Source: Vulcanimicrobiota bacterium
Lineage (GTDB): Bacteria; Vulcanimicrobiota; Vulcanimicrobiia; Vulcanimicrobiales; Vulcanimicrobiaceae
Length of the DNA: 6,931 bases
Direction: 5' to 3'
NCBI GenBank assembly: GCA_019247395.1
Contig: JAFAOZ010000180.1
Location: 1-6,931, forward strand
Numbering within the stretch: the first letter of the stretch is position 1; the number at the start of each line of letters is the position of its first letter. The notes beneath the pieces are model-generated. The model saw only the letters and a list, made by a program, of their open reading frames with translations. It was not told where the DNA came from and did no database searches. Positions 1-6,931 of this stretch are shown here, piece after piece. Both the position numbers and the translations under genes were made by a program.

Positions 1-1409
1 CGCTCATCGGCAAGATGGAGAACGACCTAAAATCCATTCACGGCGTCGCCGACGTCATCTCACTCGCCGGCTACAATTTGCTGACGTACGTTCAGACTCC
101 CGACACGTCGAGCTTCATCGTGGTCCTCAAGGATTGGGCCGAACGCAATGCCGAGCACATCTCGCTGCGCGACATCGTCGCGGAGATCGACAAGAAGATG
201 GACGCCTATCCGCAAGCGGCCTCCTTCCCGTTCGTGCCGCCCACGATTCCGGGGCTCGGCAATGCATCCGGCTTTGCCTTCGAGCTTCAAGATACGGGAG
301 GCCACACGGTCAACGAGCTGGCTGCGGTTGCCGACAAGGTCGTTGCCGCCGCGCGTAAGCGGCCCGAGCTGACCGCGATCAATAACACGATGCGGACCTC
401 TATTCCATTGCTGCAGCTCGACGTCGACCGCGACCGCGCGGCCACGCGCGGCGTCGCCGTGAGCGACGTCTTCAAACAGCTTCAAGCGATGCTCGGCGGG
501 TTGGTCGTCGACGAGTTCACCTATTTCAACCGTACCTGGGACGTGATGATTCAGGCCGAACCGGAGTTCCGCGCGAACCAGGGCAGCCTCGCGTCCATAT
601 ACGTTCGCAACGACACGGGCCAGATGGTCCCCTTGCGATCGGTTACCACGGTTCGGCGCGATCTCGGTACCGATTTCATTCAGCGATTCAATACCAACCG
701 CGAGATACAGATTTTCGGATCGAACGCACCGGGATATAGTACGGGCCAAGCGATTGCGGCGATGTCCGAGGTTGCGGCGAAGACGATTCCTGCCGGTTAT
801 ACTTACGGCTGGTCCGGAACCGCGTATCAAGAAGTAACGGTCGGCAACACCCAAAATATTATCTTTGCCTTCTCCGTGCTGCTCGTCTTCTTGTCGCTCG
901 CGGCGCAGTACGAGAGCTGGGTCATGCCGCTGGCGGTGCTGCTTGCCGTGCCGACCGGCGTCTTCGGCGCCTTCCTTTCGGTTTTGCTGTGGCGCTTGGA
1001 CAACAACGTCTACGTTCAAATCGGCATCATTCTGGTGATCGGCCTCGCAGCGAAGAACGCCGTGCTTATCGTGGAGTTCGCCCGCGAGCGACGCGCGCAT
1101 GGAGCATCCATCAGTGAAGCCGCCACCGATGCCGCACGGCTTCGGTTCCGCCCCATCCTGATGACCTCGTTCGCTTTCATTATCGGCGTCATACCGCTGA
1201 TGCTCGCGCACGGCGCCGGCGCCGCGTCCCGGCAGGCACTCGGCTCAACCGTTTTCGCCGGTATGCTCGCGGCGACGTGCCTCGGGATCTTCTTTACGCC
1301 GTCGCTCTACGAGCTTTGCCAGCGATTCATCGAACGGGGCAAAAAGCCCAGCGAAGACGAGACGTCTGCGGAGCTCGCCGCACCGCATCCGAGAGAGGAG
1401 CCCGCGTGA
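1..1409 (+). CDS. RND multidrug efflux transporter, HAE1 (AcrB/MexB-like), C-terminal part
   Basis: Inner-membrane proton-driven drug exporter; only the C-terminal 468 residues, just under half of a typical ~1,040-residue protein, lie in the window. The frame is open from base 3 with no start needed, so the gene begins upstream; the ATG at 15 is internal. The first ~260 residues are the second periplasmic porter/docking region, followed by the conserved GYTYGWSGTAYQE stretch (from 795), then about five membrane helices (TM8-12) and a short charged cytosolic tail. The TM10 motif AAKNAVLIVEFA (1047-1082) carries the lysine equivalent to AcrB K940 (1053-1055). The RFRPILMT segment carries the equivalents of R971 (1143-1145) and T978 (1164-1166), so this half of the proton relay is intact. 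These assignments come from aligning by eye with remembered AcrB. The stop overlaps the next gene's start, which fits a pump and outer-membrane channel translated together. Substrate is unknown; the HAE1 rather than heavy-metal (HME) class is supported by the TM10 motif. Confidence 0.96.
   Translation, partial: LIGKMENDLKSIHGVADVISLAGYNLLTYVQTPDTSSFIVVLKDWAERNAEHISLRDIVAEIDKKMDAYPQAASFPFVPPTIPGLGNASGFAFELQDTGGHTVNELAAVADKVVAAARKRPELTAINNTMRTSIPLLQLDVDRDRAATRGVAVSDVFKQLQAMLGGLVVDEFTYFNRTWDVMIQAEPEFRANQGSLASIYVRNDTGQMVPLRSVTTVRRDLGTDFIQRFNTNREIQIFGSNAPGYSTGQAIAAMSEVAAKTIPAGYTYGWSGTAYQEVTVGNTQNIIFAFSVLLVFLSLAAQYESWVMPLAVLLAVPTGVFGAFLSVLLWRLDNNVYVQIGIILVIGLAAKNAVLIVEFARERRAHGASISEAATDAARLRFRPILMTSFAFIIGVIPLMLAHGAGAASRQALGSTVFAGMLAATCLGIFFTPSLYELCQRFIERGKKPSEDETSAELAAPHPREEPA
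1391..1400 (+). promoter_or_regulatory. Ribosome binding site of the outer-membrane channel gene
   Basis: A purine run GAGAGAGGAG ends 5 nt before the GTG at 1406. It is a strong Shine-Dalgarno match (AGGAG at 1396-1400) lying inside the last codons of the RND gene. It decides the start: an open frame extends back to an ATG at 1277, but only the GTG has this site and directly yields a lipoprotein signal peptide. Confidence 0.8.
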
Positions 1410-2836
1410 AGCTCCTCCTCGCGTTGGTCGCGCTCGTTCAACTGATCGCCTCGTGCGTGCCCAACTCGCCGTCGGCACCCCCCGACGCGCAGCTTCCGGG
1501 AGTCTACCGCGGCGATGCGTCGACGGCGGCTTCGCTCGGGAACGTGCCGTGGCGCGAGCTGTACGACGATCCGGTGCTGCAGGGCTTGATCCAGAAAGCG
1601 CTCGCGCACAATTTCAACGTCGAAATCGCGTATACGAACATTCTGCAAGCCGAGGCAAATCTCGGAATCACGGCTGCGAATCAATCGGTCTTCGTCAACG
1701 GCGTCGTTCAGGCGCCGTACGACGCGACGACCGGCAGCAAAGCGCCGGGCACTCCAAGCTCGCAGTTCTTGCCGCTCGCGGGGATCACCGCGAACTATCA
1801 AGTCGATCTGTTCGGCAAACTCGCCTCGGCAACCGGATCCGCTCGCAATCAACTGCTCTCGACGCAGGCGGCGTTCGAGACCGTCCTTGCGACGGTCGTC
1901 GCGGAGGTTGCAACCGCCTATTTTCAGCTGCGCGAGCTCGATCAAGTTCTCGCCTTTACGCAAAGTGCGGTCACGGTACGTGAAAAAAACGTACGATTGA
2001 TGACCTTGCGGGTGCAAGGCGGCGAATCTTCGATGCAAGACCAGCGCCAAGCCGAACAATCGCTGTACGAGGTCTCGCAGAACGTTCCGGCGTTAAAACA
2101 GAGCATCGCTCAGACCGAGAACGCGCTGGCGGTACTCACCGGAGACTACCCGCACGACATCCAGCGCGGTTTGACGCTCGAGCGGCAAATCAAGATGCCG
2201 GCCCTGCCGCAAACGGGCGTCGCCAGCGAGCTGCTTCAGCGCCGGCCCGACATCCGCCAGGCGGAGTACGCGATTGCTGCGGCCGCCGGCAACGTCGATG
2301 TGGCTCGCAAGCTGCTCTATCCATCCATAACGCTCGGAGCTTCGGCTGCGGTCGGCGGTCAAATCATCAATGGAGAAGCGATCAAAGCTCCGATTCCGAT
2401 TTTGACGCCGATCAATGGTGCGTTCTATGGCCCGCTCGGACTCTTTTCGATCGTCGCGCAACTCTTGCAGCCGATCTTCAACGGCGGTCAAATCCGCTCG
2501 CAAATCCACTTGGCGGAGGCGCAAAAACAGCAAATCGCGGTGTCATATCTTCAAACCGTCCATCGGGCGTTCCAAGAAGTCTCCGACGACATCACCTCGT
2601 ATAACGAGTTGAGGCTTCGAACGACGCAGCTCGAGTTGTACGAGCGCGCCTCACTCGACTCGGTTCGCTTGGCGATGGAACGCTATGAGAACGGCTACAC
2701 ATCGTATCTCGAAGTGCTCGACGCGCAGACGCGCGAGTATCAGGCCCAAACCGACGTAGCTCAAGGCCATTTAAACGAACGGCTCGCGCTCGTGCAGCTC
2801 TACCTCGCCCTCGGCGGCGGTTGGCAAACGCAATGA
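1406..2836 (+). CDS. Outer-membrane efflux lipoprotein, NodT/OprM family
   Basis: TolC-type channel that lets substrates of an inner-membrane pump exit through the outer membrane; 476 residues, normal for the OprM/NodT group. Start is GTG, sharing GTGA with the RND stop (4-nt overlap) behind a strong ribosome binding site. Residues 1-16 form a lipoprotein signal peptide (Lys2, hydrophobic core) ending in the lipobox I-A-S-C with Cys17 as the likely lipidated residue. Family marks in order: [14 protein letters not shown] near residue 50, YQVDLFG (131-137), long Ala/Gln/Glu-rich helices, RRPDI (279-283) opening the second repeat, [29 protein letters not shown] (426-441), and a terminal LALGGGW. 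Two structural repeats of the outer-membrane efflux protein fold are therefore both present. The immediate neighbour makes the RND pump its obvious partner. The specific name (oprM, nodT, cusC-like) cannot be chosen without alignment. Confidence 0.96.
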   Translation: MKLLLALVALVQLIASCVPNSPSAPPDAQLPGVYRGDASTAASLGNVPWRELYDDPVLQGLIQKALAHNFNVEIAYTNILQAEANLGITAANQSVFVNGVVQAPYDATTGSKAPGTPSSQFLPLAGITANYQVDLFGKLASATGSARNQLLSTQAAFETVLATVVAEVATAYFQLRELDQVLAFTQSAVTVREKNVRLMTLRVQGGESSMQDQRQAEQSLYEVSQNVPALKQSIAQTENALAVLTGDYPHDIQRGLTLERQIKMPALPQTGVASELLQRRPDIRQAEYAIAAAAGNVDVARKLLYPSITLGASAAVGGQIINGEAIKAPIPILTPINGAFYGPLGLFSIVAQLLQPIFNGGQIRSQIHLAEAQKQQIAVSYLQTVHRAFQEVSDDITSYNELRLRTTQLELYERASLDSVRLAMERYENGYTSYLEVLDAQTREYQAQTDVAQGHLNERLALVQLYLALGGGWQTQ

Positions 2837-2852
2837 TACACCCACGCCCACA

Positions 2853-2859
2853 AGAGAGG
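2853..2859 (+). promoter_or_regulatory. Ribosome binding site of the AspT-family gene
   Basis: AGAGAGG ends 5 nt before the ATG at 2865, inside the 28-nt gap after the channel gene. It resembles the site used by the channel gene. The gap has no room for an evident terminator and promoter, favouring read-through from upstream. Confidence 0.7.
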
Positions 2860-2864
2860 TTCGC

Positions 2865-4571
2865 ATGAATTGGTTCGTCGCAACGCTCAGGCAATATCCC
2901 GAGATTGCGCTCTTTTTGTCAATCGGAATCGGATACTGGGTTGGCGGCAAGAGCTTCAAGGGCTTTAGCCTTGGCTCCGTGACCGCAACGCTGCTCGCGG
3001 CAATCGCCATCGGTCAGCTAGGCATCAAGATCTCCGGCGACGTCAAGGCGACGTTTTTCCTGATCTTCCTCTTCGCGATCGGGTACGGCGTAGGGCCGCA
3101 GTTCATTCGCGGTATCACCAAGGACGGCTTGCCGCAAGCGATTTACGCAGTCATCGTTTGCCTTTTCTGTCTTGGTTCCGCAGTCGGCGTCGCGAAGGTC
3201 GCTGGTTACGACGCCGGTGCGGCGGCCGGCCTCTTTGCGGGATCGCAAACGATCTCGGCGTCGATGGGCTTGGCGACGGACGCGATCAATCGCTTGGGGC
3301 TTTCGGCGGATCAAACCAAAGCAATGCTCGACATTATGCCGACCGCGTACGCCGTAACGTATATTTTCGGGACGGTCGGGTCGGCGATCGTGATTGCAAT
3401 GCTCGGCCCAATCTTGCTGCGCATCAATCTCAAGAAAGCGGCGAAAGAATACGAAGAGGCGCACGGCGGCAAACGCGAGCTCGGAGGTCTCGGAGATGCC
3501 TGGCAAGCCTACGACGTGCGAGCGTTCCAAATCGCGCCCAATGCTACGGTCGCCGGTAAAACGGTCGCTGAAACGGAGGCCATGCTAACCGCAGCAACGG
3601 CCGCACTCGGCAATAGGATGTACGTATTGGGTGTTCGCCGCGGGCAAACAATAAGCGAAGCCACCAGCGACATGGTGCTGCAGCCCGGAGATGTCGTCTC
3701 GGTGGTCGGCGAGCGCGACCAAGTGATCGCGTTGCTCGGGCATGCCAGCAAAGAAGTCGACGATCCCGAGCTGATCTCTGCGCCGATTGAGGGCGTCGAC
3801 GTCTACATCACCAACAAGGAGGTCGAGGGAAAGACGCTGGCCGAGCTTGGAGGCCTTCCGGGCGCGCGCGGTGTTTACGTTCGCAGCATCAAGCGCGGAG
3901 TTGGCGAGACGGTGATCCCCGTGCTCGGCGACACGACGCTCCAACCCGGCGACGTCGTGAGGCTGGTAGGCCGCACCGAAGACACGAGCGTCGCCGCCAA
4001 GGCGCTGGGCGTCGTCGACCGCGCAACCGACGTCGCCGATGTCGCGTTCATCGGTCTTGCAATCACGCTCGGCGCATTGATCGGCGCGATCGTCATTAAG
4101 GTTGCCGGCGTTCCAATCACGCTTTCAACGGCCGGCGGCGCGCTGATCTTAGGCATCGTCTTCGGCTGGTATCGCGCGGTGCGTCCGACCTTCGGCCGCA
4201 TTCCGAATCCGACGCTCTGGTTCATGAACTCGGTCGGCCTCAATATGTTCATAGCGGTGATCGGAATCACGGCCGGCCCGAAATTTATCGCGGGGTTGCA
4301 ACAGCTTGGCTTCGGCCTTTTCTTATGGGGCATCGTCGCAACGACCGTGCCGCTGATCCTGGGGATGTTCCTCGCCAAATACGTCTTTCGGTTTCACGAT
4401 GCGATCACGCTTGGGGCAATCTCGGGAGCTCGCACGACAACGGCTTCGCTCGGCATGGTTACAGACGCGGCGCAAAGCCAAGTGCCCGCACTAGGCTACA
4501 CCGTGACGTATGCGGTCGGAAACACCCTGCTGACAATCTGGGGCATGTTCATCGTCATGCTCGTTCACTAA
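2865..4571 (+). CDS. AspT/YidE/YbjL-family membrane exchanger with two RCK_C (TrkA_C) domains
   Basis: Inner-membrane transporter of the aspartate:alanine exchanger family; 568 residues, close to the ~540-560 usual for the family. Layout: five or so N-terminal membrane helices (about residues 10-185), a cytosolic centre (about 190-385), and a second set of helices (about 390-567). The centre holds two RCK_C-like copies, roughly 212-292 and 308-382, each with a GKTxAE element and a closing LQPGDVVxxVGR/E strand; such domains often bind ligands that gate transport. The two membrane halves are homologous: [15 protein letters not shown] (126-140) matches [15 protein letters not shown] (521-535), and [12 protein letters not shown] (158-169) matches [13 protein letters not shown] (540-552), the duplication that defines the family. 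Known AspT imports aspartate and exports alanine, generating proton motive force; YidE/YbjL substrates are poorly defined. The decarboxylase 34 nt downstream suggests amino acid/decarboxylation-product exchange, but its type is not the usual AspT partner. Family is clear, substrate is not. Confidence 0.93.
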   Translation: MNWFVATLRQYPEIALFLSIGIGYWVGGKSFKGFSLGSVTATLLAAIAIGQLGIKISGDVKATFFLIFLFAIGYGVGPQFIRGITKDGLPQAIYAVIVCLFCLGSAVGVAKVAGYDAGAAAGLFAGSQTISASMGLATDAINRLGLSADQTKAMLDIMPTAYAVTYIFGTVGSAIVIAMLGPILLRINLKKAAKEYEEAHGGKRELGGLGDAWQAYDVRAFQIAPNATVAGKTVAETEAMLTAATAALGNRMYVLGVRRGQTISEATSDMVLQPGDVVSVVGERDQVIALLGHASKEVDDPELISAPIEGVDVYITNKEVEGKTLAELGGLPGARGVYVRSIKRGVGETVIPVLGDTTLQPGDVVRLVGRTEDTSVAAKALGVVDRATDVADVAFIGLAITLGALIGAIVIKVAGVPITLSTAGGALILGIVFGWYRAVRPTFGRIPNPTLWFMNSVGLNMFIAVIGITAGPKFIAGLQQLGFGLFLWGIVATTVPLILGMFLAKYVFRFHDAITLGAISGARTTTASLGMVTDAAQSQVPALGYTVTYAVGNTLLTIWGMFIVMLVH

Positions 4572-4595
4572 AACACTTGGCTGAACGCTGAGAAT

Positions 4596-4598
4596 GGA
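4596..4598 (+). promoter_or_regulatory. Weak ribosome binding site deciding the decarboxylase start
   Basis: Two in-frame ATGs follow an in-frame stop at 4582-4584: 4594 and 4606. The only Shine-Dalgarno-like bases are GGA at 4596-4598, 7 nt before 4606. The GAG at 4590-4592 sits one base from 4594, too close to work. This favours 4606, but the signal is weak and 4594 would add only four residues. Confidence 0.4.
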
Positions 4599-4605
4599 AT
4601 TCGAC

Positions 4606-6931
4606 ATGAAGACTCTGGAAAAAAACAAAAACGGACGACGCATAGACGCTTTCTTCGCAACCCCCGGAGCACGTGAAGATCGTTGGCGCGAGCTCGTCGA
4701 TGCTGCTAAGAAGTGGGCGGCGGGAACGGGCAGCCGCGCTGCGTTCGAATCGGCATTAAGCGATGCGGCAGTCATCGAAGCCTTTCACGCCTATCCGGGG
4801 CCGAGCCTCATGGCGGCATTACGCGATCGCGCTGAAGCCGATGACGGTGCGGGAGCGGCTGCGCTCGCGTGGCGCATCGCGCAGGCATTGCTTACGCGCT
4901 CGTTTCGACAGCATGCGTCGGATTGGGATCCGCACTCCGAGACCGCGGCGGTCCCCGACGTCTTGCCCCCGACTCTCGGACGCTCCGGGGCTGCTCCGCC
5001 GCCCTACTTTGAGGTGCTCATCGTCACGGGAGCGCCGATCGAACGATGGCCGTCAGTCGCGGCTGAATGGCGCCGGCTGCGCCGCCCTCAAGATCCGTTC
5101 GTTTATGAGCCCGTCATTGTCGGCACGGCCGAGGATGCGGTTTCCGCAGTGATGTTGAACGCGGATCTCGCCGCGGTGGTAATCCACGAGGGCTTTGGAT
5201 ATCACTCGCGCCACGATGCTACCGTCTTGAGGAGCATCGTCGATTCCGTCGCGAAGAAAGAGCTTTCGGACGGGTCGGCGCTTCGTTTGGCGCGGGTCAT
5301 TCACGAATCGCGTCCAGAACTCGATCTCTACCTGCTTTCGGATCGACGCGTCGAGGAGATCGCGGGCGATCCGGGAGCCGATATCGTTCGGCGTGTCTTC
5401 TACGCCGTTGAAGAACTGCTTGAGCTGCATCTGGCGATACTGGAAGGCGTTGCGGCGCGCTACGAGACGCCGTTCTTCGATAATCTGAAGAAATATGCGC
5501 AGCGGCCGATCAGCACGTTTCACGCGCTTCCGATCGCCCGCGGAGCGTCGATCTTCAGGTCGGACTGGATTCGAGACATGGGCGACTTTTATGGCCCGAA
5601 TCTTTTCTTGGCCGAGAGCAGCGCGACGACGGGCGGCCTCGACAGCATGCTCGAGCCGACGGGGACCATCAAACGCGCGCAGGAGCTGACCGCGCGCGCG
5701 TTCGGCGCCGAGCGCGTCTTTTTCGTGACCAACGGGACGTCGACGAGCAACAAGATGGTTGTGCAGGCATTGCTTGCGCCCGGCGACATCGCGATCGTGG
5801 ACCGTAACTGTCATAAGTCCCATCACTACGGGATGGTGCTGAGCGGGGCACAGCCGATCTACGTCGAGGCCTTCCCGCTAACCGAGTACTCGATGTACGG
5901 AGCGGTGCCGCTGCGCACGATCAAACAAGCGCTCCTAGCGGCAAAGCGCGATGGGCGGCTCGATCGCGTCAAAATGATCGATCTAACCAACTGCACCTTT
6001 GACGGCCACATGTACAACACGCGCCGGGTCATGGAAGAGTGTCTTGCCATCAAACCCGATCTGATCTTCCTTTGGGACGAAGCGTGGTCCGGATTCGCCC
6101 GATGGTCGCCGTTCCTGCGGCCGCGCACCGGGATGGGCGCCGCGGCGGAGATCGAAACATGGCTGCGCGACCCCGCGAGCGTCGCTGCGTACGAGCAGCA
6201 GCGCGCCGAGCTGGGGGACAATCCGTCGGACGAAAAGCTGCTCGATACGCGTTTACTTCCCGACCCGCGCAAAGTACGGCTCCGCGTTTATCAAACCAAC
6301 TCGACGCACAAGTCGATGTCGGCGCTGCGGCAAGGGTCGATGATTCTCGTCAAGGACGTCGAGTACCATACCGTGGAGCAGCAGTTCAAAGAAGCGGTCT
6401 TTACGCATGCATCTACCAGTCCCAATCAACAGCTCATTGCGAGCCTCGACGTCGCGCGGCGGCAGATGGAGCTTGAAGGCTTCGGTCTCGTAGCCAACGC
6501 CATCGAGATCGCGTTGGCGATTCGTCGCGAAGTGAATAGGCATCCCCTCATCTCCAAATATTTTCACGTCGCCCGGGCAGACGCGATGATCCCCGCCGGC
6601 TATCGTAAGAGCGGTTTCACAGACTTCCTCGATGAGGACTGGGCGGCAGCCACGCGGAGCATGCGCGAGGACGAGTTTTATCTCGATCCCACGCGGATGA
6701 CGCTCGTCTGCGGGACGGCCGGTTACGACGGAACCCAGTTCAAGAATCTGCTGGCGAATCGGTATAGCATCCAACTTAATAAGACGTCGCGCAACAGCGT
6801 CTTGTTACAGTCGAACATCAACAACACACGCAGCGACGTGGCGCATCTGATTCGGGTCCTCGTCGAGATCTGCCGGGAGATCGAAGAACGGCTCGCATCC
6901 GGGGGCGAGGGGGAGCGTGGCGCCTTTGCGG
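4606..6931 (+). CDS. PLP-dependent Orn/Lys/Arg-family amino-acid decarboxylase, 3' end cut
   Basis: Fold-type I PLP enzyme expected to decarboxylate an amino acid in the cytosol. It stays open to the window edge (775 codons, no stop); relatives of ~900-950 residues suggest about 150 are missing. Parts in order: a ~130-residue N-terminal region not found in E. coli LdcI; a flavodoxin-like wing domain (about 134-250, starting YFEVLIVTGAP, ending DLYLLSD); a linker with TPFFDNLKKY (288-297); then the PLP domain. That domain has TNGTSTSNK (375-383, phosphate binding), DRNCHKS with His403 stacking on the cofactor, DEAW with Asp491 at the pyridine nitrogen, and STHKS with Lys569 as the Schiff-base lysine. 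The C-terminal small domain starts near 640. The PGHxGG motif of LdcI-type enzymes reads HALPIARGAS (306-315), and the Asp-to-Lys spacing is 78 residues versus 37 in LdcI. From memory the sequence closely resembles mycobacterial Rv2531c, annotated only as an amino-acid decarboxylase. Substrate is uncertain. Start choice: ATG 4594 is the alternative. Confidence 0.93.
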   Translation, partial: MKTLEKNKNGRRIDAFFATPGAREDRWRELVDAAKKWAAGTGSRAAFESALSDAAVIEAFHAYPGPSLMAALRDRAEADDGAGAAALAWRIAQALLTRSFRQHASDWDPHSETAAVPDVLPPTLGRSGAAPPPYFEVLIVTGAPIERWPSVAAEWRRLRRPQDPFVYEPVIVGTAEDAVSAVMLNADLAAVVIHEGFGYHSRHDATVLRSIVDSVAKKELSDGSALRLARVIHESRPELDLYLLSDRRVEEIAGDPGADIVRRVFYAVEELLELHLAILEGVAARYETPFFDNLKKYAQRPISTFHALPIARGASIFRSDWIRDMGDFYGPNLFLAESSATTGGLDSMLEPTGTIKRAQELTARAFGAERVFFVTNGTSTSNKMVVQALLAPGDIAIVDRNCHKSHHYGMVLSGAQPIYVEAFPLTEYSMYGAVPLRTIKQALLAAKRDGRLDRVKMIDLTNCTFDGHMYNTRRVMEECLAIKPDLIFLWDEAWSGFARWSPFLRPRTGMGAAAEIETWLRDPASVAAYEQQRAELGDNPSDEKLLDTRLLPDPRKVRLRVYQTNSTHKSMSALRQGSMILVKDVEYHTVEQQFKEAVFTHASTSPNQQLIASLDVARRQMELEGFGLVANAIEIALAIRREVNRHPLISKYFHVARADAMIPAGYRKSGFTDFLDEDWAAATRSMREDEFYLDPTRMTLVCGTAGYDGTQFKNLLANRYSIQLNKTSRNSVLLQSNINNTRSDVAHLIRVLVEICREIEERLASGGEGERGAFA

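Noticed and set aside
60..1211. Long antisense open frame (383 codons) opposite the RND gene
   Set aside because: Its product is Arg/His/Asp-rich with no recognisable domain, and it lies wholly opposite a gene with clear family motifs; such frames are common opposite G+C-rich genes with strong codon bias.
1307..2059. Antisense open frame (250 codons) opposite the outer-membrane channel gene
   Set aside because: Low-complexity Arg-rich product without motifs, spanning the junction of two real genes; a codon-bias shadow.
3018..3530. Antisense open frame opposite the exchanger gene
   Set aside because: Product rich in Arg, His and Asp, opposite a membrane-helix region; no start context or family match.
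3240..4470. Repeated protein motif (TxSxGxxTDA) as a possible DNA repeat or recombination product
   Set aside because: The similarity is at protein level only and is the known internal duplication of the AspT family; the DNA copies are diverged.
4572..4605. Possible terminator or promoter between exchanger and decarboxylase
   Set aside because: Only 34 nt, with no stable inverted repeat followed by T residues and no convincing -35/-10 pair.
4621..4632. A-rich run near the decarboxylase start as a slippage or frameshift site
   Set aside because: The reading frame is intact on both sides and the residues are simply Lys/Asn codons; no alternative frame leads to a conserved product.
4763..5152. 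Forward open frame (129 codons) in another phase inside the decarboxylase N-terminal region
   Set aside because: Arg/Ser/Pro-rich translation typical of a shifted reading of a G+C-rich gene; the decarboxylase frame is continuous through it, so it is neither a separate gene nor a frameshift.
5053..5826. Antisense open frame (257 codons) opposite the decarboxylase
   Set aside because: The + strand here codes the wing domain and the first PLP motifs without interruption to the window edge; the antisense product shows no domain.

Overview
The window shows four genes packed head to tail on the + strand, with no sign of an insertion element, RNA gene, CRISPR array or phage gene. It is G+C rich (roughly 60% by eye). 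A tripartite-efflux inner-membrane pump and a lipoprotein outer-membrane channel point to a diderm bacterium. I cannot place the lineage from sequence alone. An environmental, poorly cultured diderm phylum such as Eremiobacterota is only a guess from codon style.

Layout: (1) 1-1409, the C-terminal 468 residues of an HAE1-type RND efflux transporter (AcrB/MexB-like), cut by the left edge. (2) 1406-2836, a NodT/OprM-type outer-membrane efflux lipoprotein, starting at a GTG that overlaps the RND stop by 4 nt. (3) 2865-4571, a complete AspT/YidE/YbjL-family membrane exchanger with two cytosolic RCK_C (TrkA_C) domains between two homologous membrane halves. (4) 4606-6931, a large PLP-dependent Orn/Lys/Arg-type amino-acid decarboxylase that runs off the right edge without a stop. 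The gaps are -4, 28 and 34 nt. I see no terminator or obvious promoter between any of them, so one transcript is plausible.

Functionally, genes 1 and 2 are the pump and exit channel of a tripartite efflux system; the periplasmic adaptor would be expected upstream, outside the window. Genes 3 and 4 resemble a decarboxylase-antiporter module, in which substrate is imported, decarboxylated with consumption of a cytosolic proton, and the product exported. The pairing is unusual: the transporter is of the AspT type (the known member exchanges aspartate for alanine), while the enzyme belongs to the Orn/Lys/Arg decarboxylase family, whose usual partners are APC-type antiporters. The enzyme also belongs to a divergent subfamily resembling, from memory, mycobacterial Rv2531c. 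It has an extra N-terminal region, a changed PGH motif and an insertion before the PLP lysine. The substrate of either protein cannot be read from the sequence.
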